Below are positions 45,605 through 57,709 of a stretch of 64,000 bases of DNA, in pieces. Every line of letters starts with the position of its first letter. Within the stretch, counting starts at the first letter, position 1. Location: the NCBI GenBank assembly GCA_945883815.1, contig CAMCYJ010000004.1, forward strand, positions 1 to 64,000, in the 5' to 3' direction. The notes below the pieces were generated by a model. The model did no database searches. It saw nothing but the letters and a program-made list of their open reading frames with translations, and had not been told where the DNA came from. The position numbers and the translations under genes are program-made. Source of the stretch: Akkermansia muciniphila (GTDB lineage Bacteria; Verrucomicrobiota; Verrucomicrobiia; Limisphaerales; UBA9464).

Positions 45605-47032
45605 ATGAGCATTCACGGTTTCCGGAAAACCAAAATCATCGCCACCCTAGGACCTGCCACCGATTCGCTGGAGATGTTGGAGCGACTCATCCTGGCTGGC
45701 GTCAATGTTTTAAGGCTCAACATGAGCCACGCCAAACCGGAATGGGTTCGACGAGTGGTCCAAGACATCCGGCTACTTTCCGAACGGCACAAAAGGGCGG
45801 TAGGTATTTTATTGGATACCCAAGGGCCTTCCATAAGGACCGGAGATGTGGCCGAAAAAATTGCTTTGTCCGTGGGCGAACACTTCACCTTCACAGTGCG
45901 AGGAAAGATTCCCGCCCAAGGCAAGTGGACCAGTGTGGGCTATGACCAATTCGCCGATGACGTCCACGCTGGCGACACCCTGATCGTAGACAACGGAGAG
46001 ATGAAAATGCGGATCCTGTCGAAGACGACGGACACCGTGGAGTGCGAGGTGCTGACGGAGGGAACCCTGGGGAGTCGTCGTCATATCAATTTGCCGGGAG
46101 TGCACGTCTCGTTGCCGGCTTTGACAGAGAAGGACAAGGAAGACATCCGTCTGGGACTTGAAGTCGGAGTCGACTACGTCGCTCTAAGCTTCGTGCGCGA
46201 ACCCCAGGACATAGAGTTGCTGAGAGCCTTTCTCAAACAACATCCCTCCGCTCACCAGCCGCAAATCGTCGCAAAAATTGAGCATCAATTCGCGGTGAAT
46301 CATTTCGATGCCATCGCCCGGGAGGCCGATGTGATCATGGTCGCCCGGGGTGATTTGGGAATCGAATGCAACTATGAGGAGTTGCCCATCATTCAGCGGC
46401 GCATCGTCAAGACCTGCCAGCAACTGGGCCGGCCGGTCATCGTCGCTACGCACATGCTGGAGAGCATGATCCAGAGCCCGTTGCCCACTCGGGCAGAGAT
46501 CACGGATGTGGCCAATGCCGTCTTCGAGCAAAGCGATGCCATCATGCTGAGTGGTGAGACCACCGTTGGGAAATACCCGCTGGGTTGTATTGAGGTGATG
46601 GACACCATCGCCCGTCGCATTGAACGGAGTGGCGGGGCCAACTATCAGGAAAAAGCCGAGCTGACTTCTTCTCGGCAGAAGCTGGTGCGGAGTGCGGTGG
46701 GACTGGCCGACGACCTGAAGGCGGATGCCATGTTGGTCTTCACCAAGCGAGGTCATATGGCCCGGTTTGCAGCGTGGATGCGGCCACGTCATTCTGCCGT
46801 TTATGCCTTCACCGATCGGTGGCCGACCGCCGATGGGTTGACGTTGTTGCGCGGAGTCATGCCCCGTGTGGTGGCGTTCAATTCCCAATTTCCCGACCAG
46901 ACGGTCGATGCTGCAGTGGCTCAACTCCTGAACGACGGCTTGCTCCGCCGAGGCAACACGGTCGTCGTGGTGACCAATATGGCCTCAGGCGAGCGGATTG
47001 TGGACGGAGTAAAGATCCGGACGCTTGACTGA
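45605..47032 (+). CDS. pyk: Pyruvate kinase
   Basis: KTKIIATLGPATDSLEMLERLILAGVNVLRLNMSHA, DVIMVARGDLGIE, THMLESMIQSPLPTRAEITDVANAV. Confidence 0.96.
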   Translation: MSIHGFRKTKIIATLGPATDSLEMLERLILAGVNVLRLNMSHAKPEWVRRVVQDIRLLSERHKRAVGILLDTQGPSIRTGDVAEKIALSVGEHFTFTVRGKIPAQGKWTSVGYDQFADDVHAGDTLIVDNGEMKMRILSKTTDTVECEVLTEGTLGSRRHINLPGVHVSLPALTEKDKEDIRLGLEVGVDYVALSFVREPQDIELLRAFLKQHPSAHQPQIVAKIEHQFAVNHFDAIAREADVIMVARGDLGIECNYEELPIIQRRIVKTCQQLGRPVIVATHMLESMIQSPLPTRAEITDVANAVFEQSDAIMLSGETTVGKYPLGCIEVMDTIARRIERSGGANYQEKAELTSSRQKLVRSAVGLADDLKADAMLVFTKRGHMARFAAWMRPRHSAVYAFTDRWPTADGLTLLRGVMPRVVAFNSQFPDQTVDAAVAQLLNDGLLRRGNTVVVVTNMASGERIVDGVKIRTLD

Positions 47033-47921
47033 AGCGGAGAGTCGGACGGGAATGCGGACCTTGAGTTCCACAACCCCATCTTGGAAATCCTGGCTGATCT
47101 TGGCCCGGGCATCGAATTTGCCGACGGTGTGGTCCAATTGCTTGGCCGCTGGAGCATTGGGAGGCGGACTTGAAACGGGCCGAATGCTCGTCGTGATACT
47201 ATCGGCCAGTGCGGTCTATATCGGAGGCATGGTCCTGAATGACGCCTTCGATGCAGACTTCGACCGGCAGTTCCGACGCGAGAGACCGATTCCTTCTGGC
47301 GCAGTTTCCGAGCAACGCGTGTGGCAAGCGGGATGGTCTCTGATGGTGGCCGGTGTCATTGGTTTGGCGGTGCAGGGATGGTGGACCGCGGTCTTGTCTG
47401 CACTGTTGGCAGGTTCGGTCATTCTCTACGATGCGATCCACAAGCGCGTGACTGTGTCTCCGGTGCTGATGGCCGCCTGTCGCTTCTTCCTCTTCCTGAC
47501 AGTGGCGTCGGTCGGGGAACGGGGTGTGACCGGCCAAGCCCTATGGGCAGCATTGGCACTCGCGGCGTGGATCGTGGGATTGAGCTACATCGCCCGACGG
47601 GAAAGCCGGAGGGGTCCGATGGCGTATTGGCCCTTGGTATTCTTGGCCATGCCCGGTGTTTTGGTCTGGCTAGTCCACGGAGATCAACCGGGAATGAGCG
47701 TGATCATCACCGGAGTTTTGGCACTGTTTTGGACCCTTTGGAGTCTGAGTCATACCGTGGCCCGGGCCCAACCCCACTTTGGCCGCACGGTCTCCGGTCT
47801 TTTGGCCGGCATTTGTTTGGTGGACCAGCTAGCTGTGGCACCGGACCCCAGTGGGACCGTGGTTTATGCCGCTCTCTTTTTGATATCTCTCTTGGCCCAG
47901 CGTTTCATACCGGCGACCTGA
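47025..47921 (+). CDS. UbiA-family prenyltransferase
   Basis: LARASNLPTVWSNCLAAGAL, GGMVLNDAFDADFDRQFRRERPIPSGAVS. Confidence 0.9.
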   Translation: MTEAESRTGMRTLSSTTPSWKSWLILARASNLPTVWSNCLAAGALGGGLETGRMLVVILSASAVYIGGMVLNDAFDADFDRQFRRERPIPSGAVSEQRVWQAGWSLMVAGVIGLAVQGWWTAVLSALLAGSVILYDAIHKRVTVSPVLMAACRFFLFLTVASVGERGVTGQALWAALALAAWIVGLSYIARRESRRGPMAYWPLVFLAMPGVLVWLVHGDQPGMSVIITGVLALFWTLWSLSHTVARAQPHFGRTVSGLLAGICLVDQLAVAPDPSGTVVYAALFLISLLAQRFIPAT

Positions 47922-48071
47922 CCTGATCCGAGGAGCCTCGAGCCGATTACCGGCATCTGTATGCATCAGGGGCGGGTAACCCGAGACGCAAGGGCCCAAA
48001 TCTTGTGAGGATTGCGAGGACTCGATCACTTTCCTTTTGGCGACGACAGGCTCCGAGTCCATACTGAAGAT

Positions 48072-50257
<2,186 letters not shown>

Positions 50258-50365
50258 GAATAGGCCCGCCCAGCAAAGGTTTTGGGCAGGAGGTTTTGGG
50301 GAGGTTTTTCGGGCAGACGGTTCTGGAGCCCAACCTGCCGGAGCGATTGGATCCAACTCGGGCCT

Positions 50366-50701
50366 TCAGGCCTTGCGCACAAAGCAGGCCTTCAAGCCGA
50401 CGGCGACTCCGTCGATCTTGCAGGAAATTTCGTGGTCTCCTTCGACCAGTCGGATGGGTTTGGATTTCGATCCGCCCTTGAGCACTCCGGAAGATCCGCG
50501 GAGCGGGAGGTCCTTGATGAGGATAACGCTGTCTCCGTCATGGAGCACTGAGCCGTGGGCATCCTTCACGACTCGGGGGCCTTCCGGAGCGTCAGCTTCG
50601 GCCGCCCGTTCCCACTCATGTCCGCAAGTGAGGCACTCCCATTTGGCGGGGTGTTCCATCACATCGGTCATTTCGCACATCGGACAGGCAGGCTTGCTCA
50701 T
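50366..50701 (-). CDS. PhnA/YjdM zinc-ribbon protein
   Basis: CPMCEMTDVMEHPAKWECLTCGHEW; VVKDAHGSVLHDGDSVILIKDLPLRGSS. Confidence 0.92.
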   Translation of the reverse strand: MSKPACPMCEMTDVMEHPAKWECLTCGHEWERAAEADAPEGPRVVKDAHGSVLHDGDSVILIKDLPLRGSSGVLKGGSKSKPIRLVEGDHEISCKIDGVAVGLKACFVRKA

Positions 50702-50782
50702 GGAGGGGCCAACCTATTGGACCCAAGGCGTCGGAGGAAACGCAAAGCGGTGACAGTCCTCTGGCGATCGAAGGCCGCCGCT

Positions 50783-52162
50783 TTAAAAGGTGAACGTCCA
50801 TTCCACCCAAGCGTAAAGGGTATCGCCATTGGGATTGGCATTCGGGGCATTTTCGAGGAAGGAGCCCTTGAAGAGCGTCGTGACACCGGTGTCCAAGCGG
50901 CAATTGCCAGGAATGATGTCCCAGCGAATCCGACCCTCGAGCTGTTGGCCAACATACGAGCCAGAACGACCGGATGCGTCTCGGACTCCGGCCGCGGTGA
51001 AGGCGTCAAAGGGGCTTTCGAGCCAGATCCACCGGTGAGCGAGGGATGTCTCGATGGTTTTGATCGGTTTGGCAGAGGCCCGGATTTCCGGGGAGCGCAA
51101 GTTGGCGCGGGCGATGGCTCCGTAAAGACCGGTGGGACCAAACTCAAATCGGCGCGCTCCGAAGAGCGTGTCGAAGCGTTGGTTTTGTCCATCGGTCGGA
51201 TTGCGATCGCCGCTGGCTTGATCCACGTGGATACCCAAGCGAGGCCTTGCGCGGGCATCCCAGGTGTAACCGGCACCGCTCTGAAAAAACCACGCGCTGT
51301 GGTCCAGATCTGGGGACAAACCGGTGTTGAATCGCGAAGTTCCCTGTTGGATGGCCGCCTCTGCTTCAAAATCCCAATGGCCGGGTTTGGCATTGCGAAC
51401 GAGTCGGCTGCCCGTGGTGTGGAGCTGTCGGTGGCGACGGGTCGGATCGGAGTCCTCAAAAAGACCCAGCCAGTATGCCTCAACACGGCTATCGAGGGCC
51501 AGACGGGGTGAGGTGGCATACACACCGTAAAACTGTTGTCCGAAGCTCTGGGTGTCTGCGGTGATTTGATTGTCCAATAACGAGGCCGCGTCGTCCGGCA
51601 GGCGTCGCACCGGCAGGAATGCAAAGCTTCGAATCGACCCGCCACCATCGGAGGTCCACAACCAATCGATTCCAGTGAACGAATTGATGGTGTTGCGGTA
51701 AGCGTTCCGCGCGACCAGCCGGCGATTACCCAGATCCAAAGTCTCTCGTCCGATTTGGATTTGATGGGTGCCCCCGGTGAACAGGGGTCCGGGGTTCCAG
51801 CGCACGTACCCCTGCAAGAGGTCGACCGCGTTGACTTGGGTGGTGTCGATGGCGCTGCCTGAATCGGAAAGGTACTGCCGGGAGTCCATCAATTCGGCCA
51901 CCACACCCACCGGCTCGGTCTTGATTTGTCCCAGTAGACTGGTTCGAAGGGCCAGCGCCTGGTCGCTCCCCGGACGTCCCGTCCGGAAGTTGTTGCCGAG
52001 AGATTCGTAGCGAAGCCGATGTTCCATGCCGACATCGGCCCACTCGGGAAGATCCATGGCGGACCGAAGACGCCAAGGACCCTCGCCTGCCAGGGCCGAC
52101 AACCCGGCCACGACCAGACAAAGGCCGCGGAATCCCGATTGAGAGAAAGTTGAATTGAACAT
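50783..52162 (-). CDS. Alginate-export-type outer membrane porin
   Basis: Signal-like N-terminus; EHRLRYESLGNNFRTG, IQIGRETLDLGNRRLVARNAYRNTINSFTGI; beta-rich with C-terminal WVEWTFTF. Confidence 0.82.
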   Translation of the reverse strand: MFNSTFSQSGFRGLCLVVAGLSALAGEGPWRLRSAMDLPEWADVGMEHRLRYESLGNNFRTGRPGSDQALALRTSLLGQIKTEPVGVVAELMDSRQYLSDSGSAIDTTQVNAVDLLQGYVRWNPGPLFTGGTHQIQIGRETLDLGNRRLVARNAYRNTINSFTGIDWLWTSDGGGSIRSFAFLPVRRLPDDAASLLDNQITADTQSFGQQFYGVYATSPRLALDSRVEAYWLGLFEDSDPTRRHRQLHTTGSRLVRNAKPGHWDFEAEAAIQQGTSRFNTGLSPDLDHSAWFFQSGAGYTWDARARPRLGIHVDQASGDRNPTDGQNQRFDTLFGARRFEFGPTGLYGAIARANLRSPEIRASAKPIKTIETSLAHRWIWLESPFDAFTAAGVRDASGRSGSYVGQQLEGRIRWDIIPGNCRLDTGVTTLFKGSFLENAPNANPNGDTLYAWVEWTFTF

Positions 52163-52844
52163 GGAACCGGCAGCGGATCAAAAAGTCCAGAGCCTCGAAA
52201 GTGAAGCCATTTCTGACCGGCCGTTGGAACAAAACCCTCGACGTCTTGGAGGCGGGGTCCGGGATCCGAGAGCGGCGTGCCGCATCGTCTGAGTGGACGA
52301 TCCACCATGACGGAGAAAACGCCAAAATCCGGCGCCGTCGCGGTGGCCGCCGTCTCCCGGATCCGGGATTCCTTCGAGTTGAACACTTCGGCCGACTCGG
52401 AGGTGCCAGTGGGTGACTGCACCGGGACCTCGACCAACGACCACACCCGGGATGGGTCTGAGGATTCCAGGGCTCCCACCGGCAACCGATCTGACCCCCG
52501 ACGGCAGGGCCTGAAAACCTGCCCTTGGTCGCCATTGGAGGGGCATACACCAACGGCTCGGTCGTCAGTCTCAAGCCACGGAGGCAGCGGATTTCGGACC
52601 CTCGGACTCTCTTGACCCGGAGGTTTGCCGCCGTACACCGAGAGAGCCCGCAGGGTCTTCGATATTTCGTGGCAGAATTTTCTCACCACCACCACCCTGA
52701 TGACACCGATACCGGTGGCCAACCGCGCGGCATTCAGGCGCATCAGCAGTCACTGAAGCGTTGGCGGTCGGCAGAGCAGGACCCTTGGCTCCTGAGCGAA
52801 GGTGTTCTGGCACGCCGGTCCGAGTAGGGCTCCCTGCATCATCC

Positions 52845-53648
52845 ATGAAGCTGGTCTTTTCTGAGGCGGTCGCTGATCCCAGCCGCTACGTCTATCCGTA
52901 TGCGGTCTGGGCGTTTCCGGAACCCGGAGAAAGCCCGGCCGATTTGTTCGCCGCCGGATTTCTGCCATCGGCTCCAGATCTCTCCCGTTTCTACCTGGGA
53001 CGCCAACTGCGGGTGCCGCTCGGAGAATGGCGAGCCTCCTCTGAAAACCGGCGAGTGTTGCGCAAGGCCGGCAATTTGCAGTGTGAGTTGGTGCCCCGGG
53101 ATCGCTTTGATCTGACGCCGGAGCGCCGGGCGGCCTGGTTGGCCTTTGCCGAGGCTCGCTTCGGTTCCGGGGTCATGCCCGCTGCCCGATTGGATCGACT
53201 CCTGGCCGGCCGGGTGATCTCCCACTTGTTGGTATTCCGGGAGGGCGGTGCCGACGGACCCGAACGCGGAGTGGCGCTGCTCTACCTCGAGCCCCCGCGC
53301 ATGGCTTATTATTATTACGCCTTCTACGACTTGGCCGATGCGGGCAGCCATCTCGGGATGGCCATGATGACGCGGGCGGTGGCTTGGGCTCAGGAAAGTG
53401 GTCTGCGTCACCTGCATTTGGGCACCTGCTATGCGGAGAAAGCCCTCTACAAAACCCAGTTCGAGCCCATGGAATTCTTCAATGGGCACCGCTGGTCGCG
53501 CAACCGGGATGAACTGCGCCACTTGCTCCGGACCCTGCCGGAGACCCATCGGTTGGAGTCACCCGAATATCAGGGGTTTCTCGATGGCGGTTTGTCGGCC
53601 GCCGCTGCAGCCTCGCCATTCCGAATCCCGCTCAGTGCTTCAGGCTGA
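52845..53648 (+). CDS. Arginyl-/leucyl-tRNA--protein transferase (ATE/Bpt)-like GNAT-fold protein
   Basis: ATG at 52845; SSENRRVLRKAG, MAYYYYAFYDLADAGSHLGMAMMTRAVAWAQESGLRHLHLGTCYAEKALYKTQFEPMEFFNGHRW resembles the ATE C-terminal domain. Confidence 0.6.
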   Translation: MKLVFSEAVADPSRYVYPYAVWAFPEPGESPADLFAAGFLPSAPDLSRFYLGRQLRVPLGEWRASSENRRVLRKAGNLQCELVPRDRFDLTPERRAAWLAFAEARFGSGVMPAARLDRLLAGRVISHLLVFREGGADGPERGVALLYLEPPRMAYYYYAFYDLADAGSHLGMAMMTRAVAWAQESGLRHLHLGTCYAEKALYKTQFEPMEFFNGHRWSRNRDELRHLLRTLPETHRLESPEYQGFLDGGLSAAAAASPFRIPLSASG

Positions 53649-54309
53649 GTTCGATGGCATCGAGAACCGGCTTTCGCCACGCCTCGTAGCCTTCGGCGTT
53701 GAGGTGGAGTTGGTCTGCGGCGAAGAAACGAGGATCAGGCCTGCCTCGGGAGTCGAGCAACGGCGAGGCCACGTCGACGACACGCACCCGTTGACGGGTC
53801 GCCGCCAAGGTCTGGAGTCGCCGGTTGAACTCGGATTGGGCTTCGAGGAGATGCCTCCGTGACGGGCTGGGCTTCACGGTGAGCAAGACGATTGAGGTTC
53901 CCCGGAGCTCCGTTTCGGCACGGTCCAAGAACACGGCCAGATCCTGGGCGATCTCTGCGGGGGTCTGTCCGTCGGCCAGATCGTTGTCGCCCTCATACAC
54001 CACCAGAACCGAAGGGCCATACGGCAGGACCACGCGATTGAAAAACCGAAGCAAGTCCTTGAACCGAGAACCACCGAAACCGCGGTTGAGCACCGGTCGC
54101 TCCTGGATCGAGGTGGGCAGATTGGTCCACAATCGAATGCTGGAACTGCCCACAAACAAGATGGGCCGTGGCGGTGGCGGGACCCGGCGGTCCAGGGCCT
54201 CAAACTTCAGGACCTCCGGCTCAAAGCGGTTGGTCGAGGTGGATTCCGCGGCTTTCAAAGGAACCAGAAGCATCAGCAGCGGGATCCATGCGAATAGCCA
54301 AAACCTCAT
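53632..54309 (-). CDS. SGNH/GDSL hydrolase
   Basis: ILFVGSSSIRLW, NRGFGGSRFKDLLRF, VVYEGDNDLADG, ADQLHLNAEGY. Confidence 0.9.
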   Translation of the reverse strand: MRFWLFAWIPLLMLLVPLKAAESTSTNRFEPEVLKFEALDRRVPPPPRPILFVGSSSIRLWTNLPTSIQERPVLNRGFGGSRFKDLLRFFNRVVLPYGPSVLVVYEGDNDLADGQTPAEIAQDLAVFLDRAETELRGTSIVLLTVKPSPSRRHLLEAQSEFNRRLQTLAATRQRVRVVDVASPLLDSRGRPDPRFFAADQLHLNAEGYEAWRKPVLDAIELSLKH

Positions 54310-55223
54310 GCAGTACGGGACGGAGAGAATTCGTCGGCATGGTACGAACTGCGAACCAAGGGGCCTGAGGCAACATGCGCGAATCCCATGGCTTCGCCCT
54401 CACGCCGCAGTGTGTCGAAAACGGCCGGTGGGATGAAGTCCACCACGGGCAGGTGCTTGAGGGTGGGTTGAAGGTATTGTCCGAGAGTGAGCATGTCGCA
54501 GTTCGCGTGGCGGAGGTCTCGCATGGCCTCCAGCACTTCTTCCTGCGTTTCACCGAGCCCGAGCATCATGCCGGACTTGGTGTGGACTTGGTCGCCGAGG
54601 CGGTCTTTGACCTTGGCCAGAACACGGAGCGACCGATCGTAGGTGGCGCGGTGCCGGACCGACGGGGTGAGACGTCGAATCGTCTCCAGGTTGTGGTTGA
54701 AGATGTCCGGTCGAGCCACGAGGACCGAATCGATGGCGTCGTCGCGATCTAGAAAATCGGGAGTCAACACCTCGACCACAATTCCAGGATTCAGATCTCG
54801 CACCGCTTCAATGGTGCGCCGGAAATGTTCGGCTCCCCCGTCCTGGAGGTCATCCCGGGCCACGGCCGTGATGACCACGTGCTTGAGACCCATGCGACGG
54901 GTGGCCTCGGCCACTCGCTGAGGCTCGTCCTGTTCCAGAGCCAACGGTTTGGCCGTCGACACCGCACAGAATCCGCAGGCGCGGGTGCAGCGATCGCCGG
55001 CGATCATGAAGGTCGCTGTGCCCTTGCTCCAGCACTCCCAATGATTGGGGCACTTGGCACTCTCGCATACCGTGTGGAGTCCCAGGCCATCGAGCAGCGT
55101 GCGCGTGGCCGTGAAGGCACTGGAGGTCGGCAACTGCACCTTCAGCCATTCGGGCAGACGGCGCCTGGGAAGCAACGGGATCGCGGCCATCGGGGCCGCC
55201 ATCGTGGAAGAACACGAACTCAT
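54306..55223 (-). CDS. lipA: Lipoyl synthase
   Basis: CESAKCPNHWECWSKGTATFMIAGDRCTRACGFCAV, TKSGMMLGLGETQEEV. Confidence 0.97.
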   Translation of the reverse strand: MSSCSSTMAAPMAAIPLLPRRRLPEWLKVQLPTSSAFTATRTLLDGLGLHTVCESAKCPNHWECWSKGTATFMIAGDRCTRACGFCAVSTAKPLALEQDEPQRVAEATRRMGLKHVVITAVARDDLQDGGAEHFRRTIEAVRDLNPGIVVEVLTPDFLDRDDAIDSVLVARPDIFNHNLETIRRLTPSVRHRATYDRSLRVLAKVKDRLGDQVHTKSGMMLGLGETQEEVLEAMRDLRHANCDMLTLGQYLQPTLKHLPVVDFIPPAVFDTLRREGEAMGFAHVASGPLVRSSYHADEFSPSRTA

Positions 55224-55238
55224 CGACAGCCCTGAAGC

Positions 55239-56495
55239 TCAAACCGGGCCCGCAGCTTGGCAACTGCTTTTGGGAAGGCCTGCTTGCTGCTCAATGAAGT
55301 CTGCCGCATTGGCTGCGATGATTTTCCAGTCGAGTCGGGCGGCGACCCGGGCTGCGGCCGATAACCCCAGGGTGCGGCGTTCCCCAGCAGTCAGGGCCAA
55401 GATTGCCAGAACATTCTCGGCGAAGGATAGGCCGGTCCAACCCGAGAACCGGATGGCCGGTTCGTCGGCGAAGTAGCGGGAAAGATTTTCCAGAGGAGTG
55501 CTGACGCAGGGAATTCCGCAGCCGAGGTACTCGACCGCTTTGGCGACGAAGGCGCAGTGGACACCTTGGGATTCCTCATAGGGAACCATTCCCACCGAAG
55601 CTCCGCCCAGGGCCTCGGCCATTTGTTCGTAGGGAATGAAGCCGGTCATTTCGAGGGAGATTCCTGGAGCGGCGGCCCGGACTTGTTGGGCCAATCGCGT
55701 CAAGGCAGGTGTTTCCTTGCCGAGGAATCGGAACCGGAGATCCGGCCGTTGGGCGTGCAAGTGCAACAAGGCGTCCCGGGCGATGGGTCCCAAGTGGTGC
55801 GTGTCGAACGACCCGTGCATGACCACCACGGGCGTCTTGGAAATTGTCGGATCGGCCGTGGTCTCGGGAGGCGGCCGAAAGAGGCTGGCATCGTAGCCAT
55901 ACTGGATGACTCGGATCCGGTCGGCCGGGTAACCAGTGGCTTGGAATCGTTCGGCCAAGGGAGCCGACACGGTCATCACGCCCTCAGCCCGAAAGCGCCG
56001 GGGCAACGAGCGCTCGTAACGGTTGAGCCAGGGAACCAAACCGGTTCGCGTAAACACTGCAGGCCAGGTCTCCATGAACCCTGTCAGGTAGTCCAGGAAG
56101 TTGAGGATGATGGGCACTTTCCAGCGGCTCCTCAGCAGGCCGGCGGCCACGGCCGAAATCGTGTGCTGCGAGAGGATGGCGTCGAAGCAAAACTCCGGGG
56201 AAGCCGATCGGCGCAGGGACTTCAGCGTCTGGTCGGCGTGTCGTGCCAAGGCCAGCGGATAGGCCAGGTACTTGAAGTTGCGGTAGGGCGTGTAGCGACC
56301 CATCGGCCACCCGCTGAACGGATGGATGTGGATACCCTGCGTGATTGCGATGGATTCCCAATCCGGAAAGACGGGACAAAACAGATGGACCTCATGGCCC
56401 CGGCGCACCAATTCCCGGATCAGGTAAATAGCCTCCGCTGAGCCTCCGCCGCTGGGCGGGAAATACGGTTCGTGGGTCAGGAAGGCCAGGCGCAT
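55239..56495 (-). CDS. Glycosyltransferase family 4-like
   Basis: MRLAFLTHEPYFPPSGGGSAEAIYLIRELVRRGHEVHLFCP; PYEESQGVHCAFVAKAVEYLGCGIPCVSTPL. Confidence 0.88.
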   Translation of the reverse strand: MRLAFLTHEPYFPPSGGGSAEAIYLIRELVRRGHEVHLFCPVFPDWESIAITQGIHIHPFSGWPMGRYTPYRNFKYLAYPLALARHADQTLKSLRRSASPEFCFDAILSQHTISAVAAGLLRSRWKVPIILNFLDYLTGFMETWPAVFTRTGLVPWLNRYERSLPRRFRAEGVMTVSAPLAERFQATGYPADRIRVIQYGYDASLFRPPPETTADPTISKTPVVVMHGSFDTHHLGPIARDALLHLHAQRPDLRFRFLGKETPALTRLAQQVRAAAPGISLEMTGFIPYEQMAEALGGASVGMVPYEESQGVHCAFVAKAVEYLGCGIPCVSTPLENLSRYFADEPAIRFSGWTGLSFAENVLAILALTAGERRTLGLSAAARVAARLDWKIIAANAADFIEQQAGLPKSSCQAAGPV

Positions 56496-56524
56496 TGCTC
56501 GGGAAGACTCGGTTTTGAGGGCGT

Positions 56525-57667
56525 TCAGTCCAGACCGCGAAGGAACCGTTCCAGAATATGGACCGACTTCTCCAGCTGGGAGATGGCCAACCACTCCCGC
56601 TCCGTATGGGCCTGGGCGATGTTACCCGGGCCGAACACCACCGAAGGGATCCCTCCAGCGGCGAGGGGTGCGGCATCGGTGAAGTAGTGAACGCCTCGGG
56701 TGGTTCGTCGTCCGGCGGCGCGAGTCAATGACTGAACCAGTGGCAGGTCCGGGTTGGTGTCGAGCGGTTGGCAGGGATTGGTGCGCAGTGTGTCGAAGGA
56801 AGCTTTGAGTCCCTGGCGTCGCAACAAGGCATGGATTTCGCGGCGAATCCCCGCCTCGGTCTCGCCGGGAAGAGTGCGTCGATCGATTTCGATGATGCAT
56901 TCAGCGGGCACGATGTTGGGTTGGCGGCCCCCGTCGATACGCCCGACGTTGATCGTGGGTCGACCCAGGAGCGGATGGGCAGGGCGGGCGGCCAGTTCGG
57001 CGGCGTACTCGGTCTCGAGAGCCAGGACGATTCGCGACATGGCCGTCACGGCGTTGCGGCCCCGATGCGGTGTGGCCCCATGGGCCGGACGTCCGATGGT
57101 GCGCAGGCGCAGCCAGACATCACCCTTGTGGGCGGTCACGATCTCCAAACCGGTGGGTTCGCCGACGAGCGCCAGATCGCACTTGGGTCCGTGACTGGCA
57201 AAGTGTCGGGAACCCAGTTGCATGTTCTCCTCGTCGATCAGTCCGACAAAGAGGATCTCGGTGTGCGCCGGGCGAGGGCCCGCAGTGGCCACGTTGAGCA
57301 GGGATTGGAAGAAAGCGCTCACGGACCCCTTGGTGTCGCAAGCGCCGCGACCATAGACGCGACCATCGCGGACCACGGGTTTGAGCTGCAGGGCGTAGGC
57401 CGGTTCACCGACCGTGTCGAGGTGCGGTGCCAAAAGGATTCGACTCCGGACTTGGCCCCGCGGGGTTAGTCGGACCAGCAGGTTGGACCTTCCCGGGACC
57501 ACGGGTTGTAATTCCACCTCAAGGCCGATCCGACGGGCAGCCGATGCCAGAAATTCCGCCACCCGATGTTCGCCATGAAATTCGGGATCACTGAAAAAGG
57601 CGGGGTTCACGCTGGGCAGCGCGATGAGATCCTGAAGCAACCGGACGCTGGTGGGTTGGGAGGCCAC
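56525..57667 (-). CDS. M20 family acetylornithine deacetylase-like peptidase
   Basis: LLAPHLDTVGEP, GRGACDTKGSVSAFFQSLL, GEPTGLEIVTAHKGDVWLRLRTIGRPAHG. Confidence 0.9.
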   Translation of the reverse strand: MASQPTSVRLLQDLIALPSVNPAFFSDPEFHGEHRVAEFLASAARRIGLEVELQPVVPGRSNLLVRLTPRGQVRSRILLAPHLDTVGEPAYALQLKPVVRDGRVYGRGACDTKGSVSAFFQSLLNVATAGPRPAHTEILFVGLIDEENMQLGSRHFASHGPKCDLALVGEPTGLEIVTAHKGDVWLRLRTIGRPAHGATPHRGRNAVTAMSRIVLALETEYAAELAARPAHPLLGRPTINVGRIDGGRQPNIVPAECIIEIDRRTLPGETEAGIRREIHALLRRQGLKASFDTLRTNPCQPLDTNPDLPLVQSLTRAAGRRTTRGVHYFTDAAPLAAGGIPSVVFGPGNIAQAHTEREWLAISQLEKSVHILERFLRGLD

Positions 57668-57709
57668 GGTGCCGGTGACCTTACTGGCCAGTTTGTGCCC
57701 CGGCGATCC

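Noticed and set aside
51219-51234. Near-parS TGATCCACGTGGATAC in the porin gene
   Set aside because: Only 12 of 16 positions match and it lies in a coding sequence; below what I would call a ParB site.
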